A DNA stretch of 64,000 bases from Duganella sp. OV510 (GTDB lineage: Bacteria; Pseudomonadota; Gammaproteobacteria; Burkholderiales; Burkholderiaceae_D), in contig NZ_FNEQ01000007.1 in assembly GCF_900100205.1 (NCBI RefSeq), positions 328,458-392,457 of the forward strand. The letters run 5' to 3'. Made by a program: the position numbers and the translations under genes. Below the pieces are notes generated by a model. That model had not been told where the DNA came from. It saw nothing but the letters and a program-made list of their open reading frames with translations, and did no database searches. Every line of letters starts with the position of its first letter. The first letter of the stretch is position 1. This document shows positions 63,914-64,000 of this stretch, in pieces.

Positions 63914-64000
63914 AGCTTGACGATAACCTACTTTCACACTGGTTGCAGCACTATCATCGGCGTAGAGTCGTTTCACGGTCCTGTTCGGGATGGGAAGGGG
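63914..64000 (-). rRNA. rrf: 5S ribosomal RNA, 3' part (cut by the window edge)
   Basis: The reverse complement of the last 87 bases matches the betaproteobacterial 5S rRNA: CCTTCCCATCCCGAACAGG, GTGAAACGAC, CGCCGATGATAGTG and a GTGTGAAAGTAGGTTATCGTC end. The 5' end lies beyond the window, and presumably so do 23S and 16S on the minus strand. The exact 3' end is uncertain by a few bases. Confidence 0.92.

Overview
The window is a GC-rich chromosomal segment that looks like the Oxalobacteraceae (Duganella/Massilia/Janthinobacterium-like Betaproteobacteria). The support is the betaproteobacterial 5S rRNA 3' end at the right edge, the non-enterobacterial type of glutamate-cysteine ligase, the DUF3567/DUF4390/DUF2145 families, the gatCAB genes, and gene orders such as argS-SPOR-dsbA and porin-PII-amt/ubiK-comM. 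Genes are dense, most intergenic gaps are short, and no gap exceeds 300 bases. I see no insertion sequence, prophage, tRNA or CRISPR array. This is mostly core genome with a few accessory genes.

Layout. 1-3 kb: the end of a nitroreductase gene, a secreted DUF2145 protein with a small secreted partner, a DsbA-fold isomerase and a BrnT/BrnA toxin-antitoxin pair. 3-9.7 kb: cobalamin-dependent methionine synthase (metH), an EAL-HDOD signalling protein, a YafJ-type amidotransferase, a DUF3567 protein and a worn-down CobW-like protein. 9.7-14.8 kb: a minus-strand run rsmB, DUF4390 protein, NtrY-like kinase, REC-Fis response regulator. 15-21.5 kb: a plus-strand run argS, SPOR protein, dsbA, SDR, birA, coaX, SPOR protein. 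21.5-30.8 kb: the cell-shape cluster on the minus strand, mreB-mreC-mreD-mrdA-rodA-second mrdA-rlpA, with a complete duplicate of penicillin-binding protein 2. 31-34.4 kb: gatCAB, ended by a clear terminator. 34.4-40 kb: an acyltransferase, a BlaI-type repressor with an M56 peptidase carrying a TonB-like C-terminus, a lipase-like hydrolase, a DUF4279-like protein, pyrE and xthA. 40-49.8 kb: an Ig-repeat/RTX protein, an RluA-like enzyme, an M48 peptidase, an AmpG-like MFS protein, metW-metX, and the regulatory PTS (ptsI, HPr, EIIA-Man). 49.9-52.2 kb: gshB and gshA. 52.3-55 kb: TorF-type porin, PII and Amt. 55.2-60 kb: ubiK, comM, an M1 peptidase, a lipoprotein and a DUF1840 protein. 60-64 kb: a 1275-residue beta-propeller histidine kinase and the 3' end of a minus-strand rRNA operon.

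How the genes work together. The mre/mrd genes build and control the elongation machinery for peptidoglycan; RlpA, the SPOR proteins and the AmpG-like carrier belong to wall remodelling or recycling. metH, metW and metX all serve methionine synthesis but sit in separate places. The strongest regulatory signal is upstream of the porin gene: a good sigma-54 promoter and, about 130 bases further upstream, a perfect NtrC-type palindrome. This suggests that porin, PII and Amt form one nitrogen-starvation operon in which an outer-membrane protein is co-expressed with the ammonium channel.

The best candidates for something new are the diverged tandem PBP2 flanking rodA, the NtrC/sigma-54 porin-PII-Amt unit, the BlaI-controlled M56 peptidase with a TonB-type tail, and the secreted DUF2145 protein with a possible permuted papain-like His/Cys pair. 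I found no wholly new multi-gene system.
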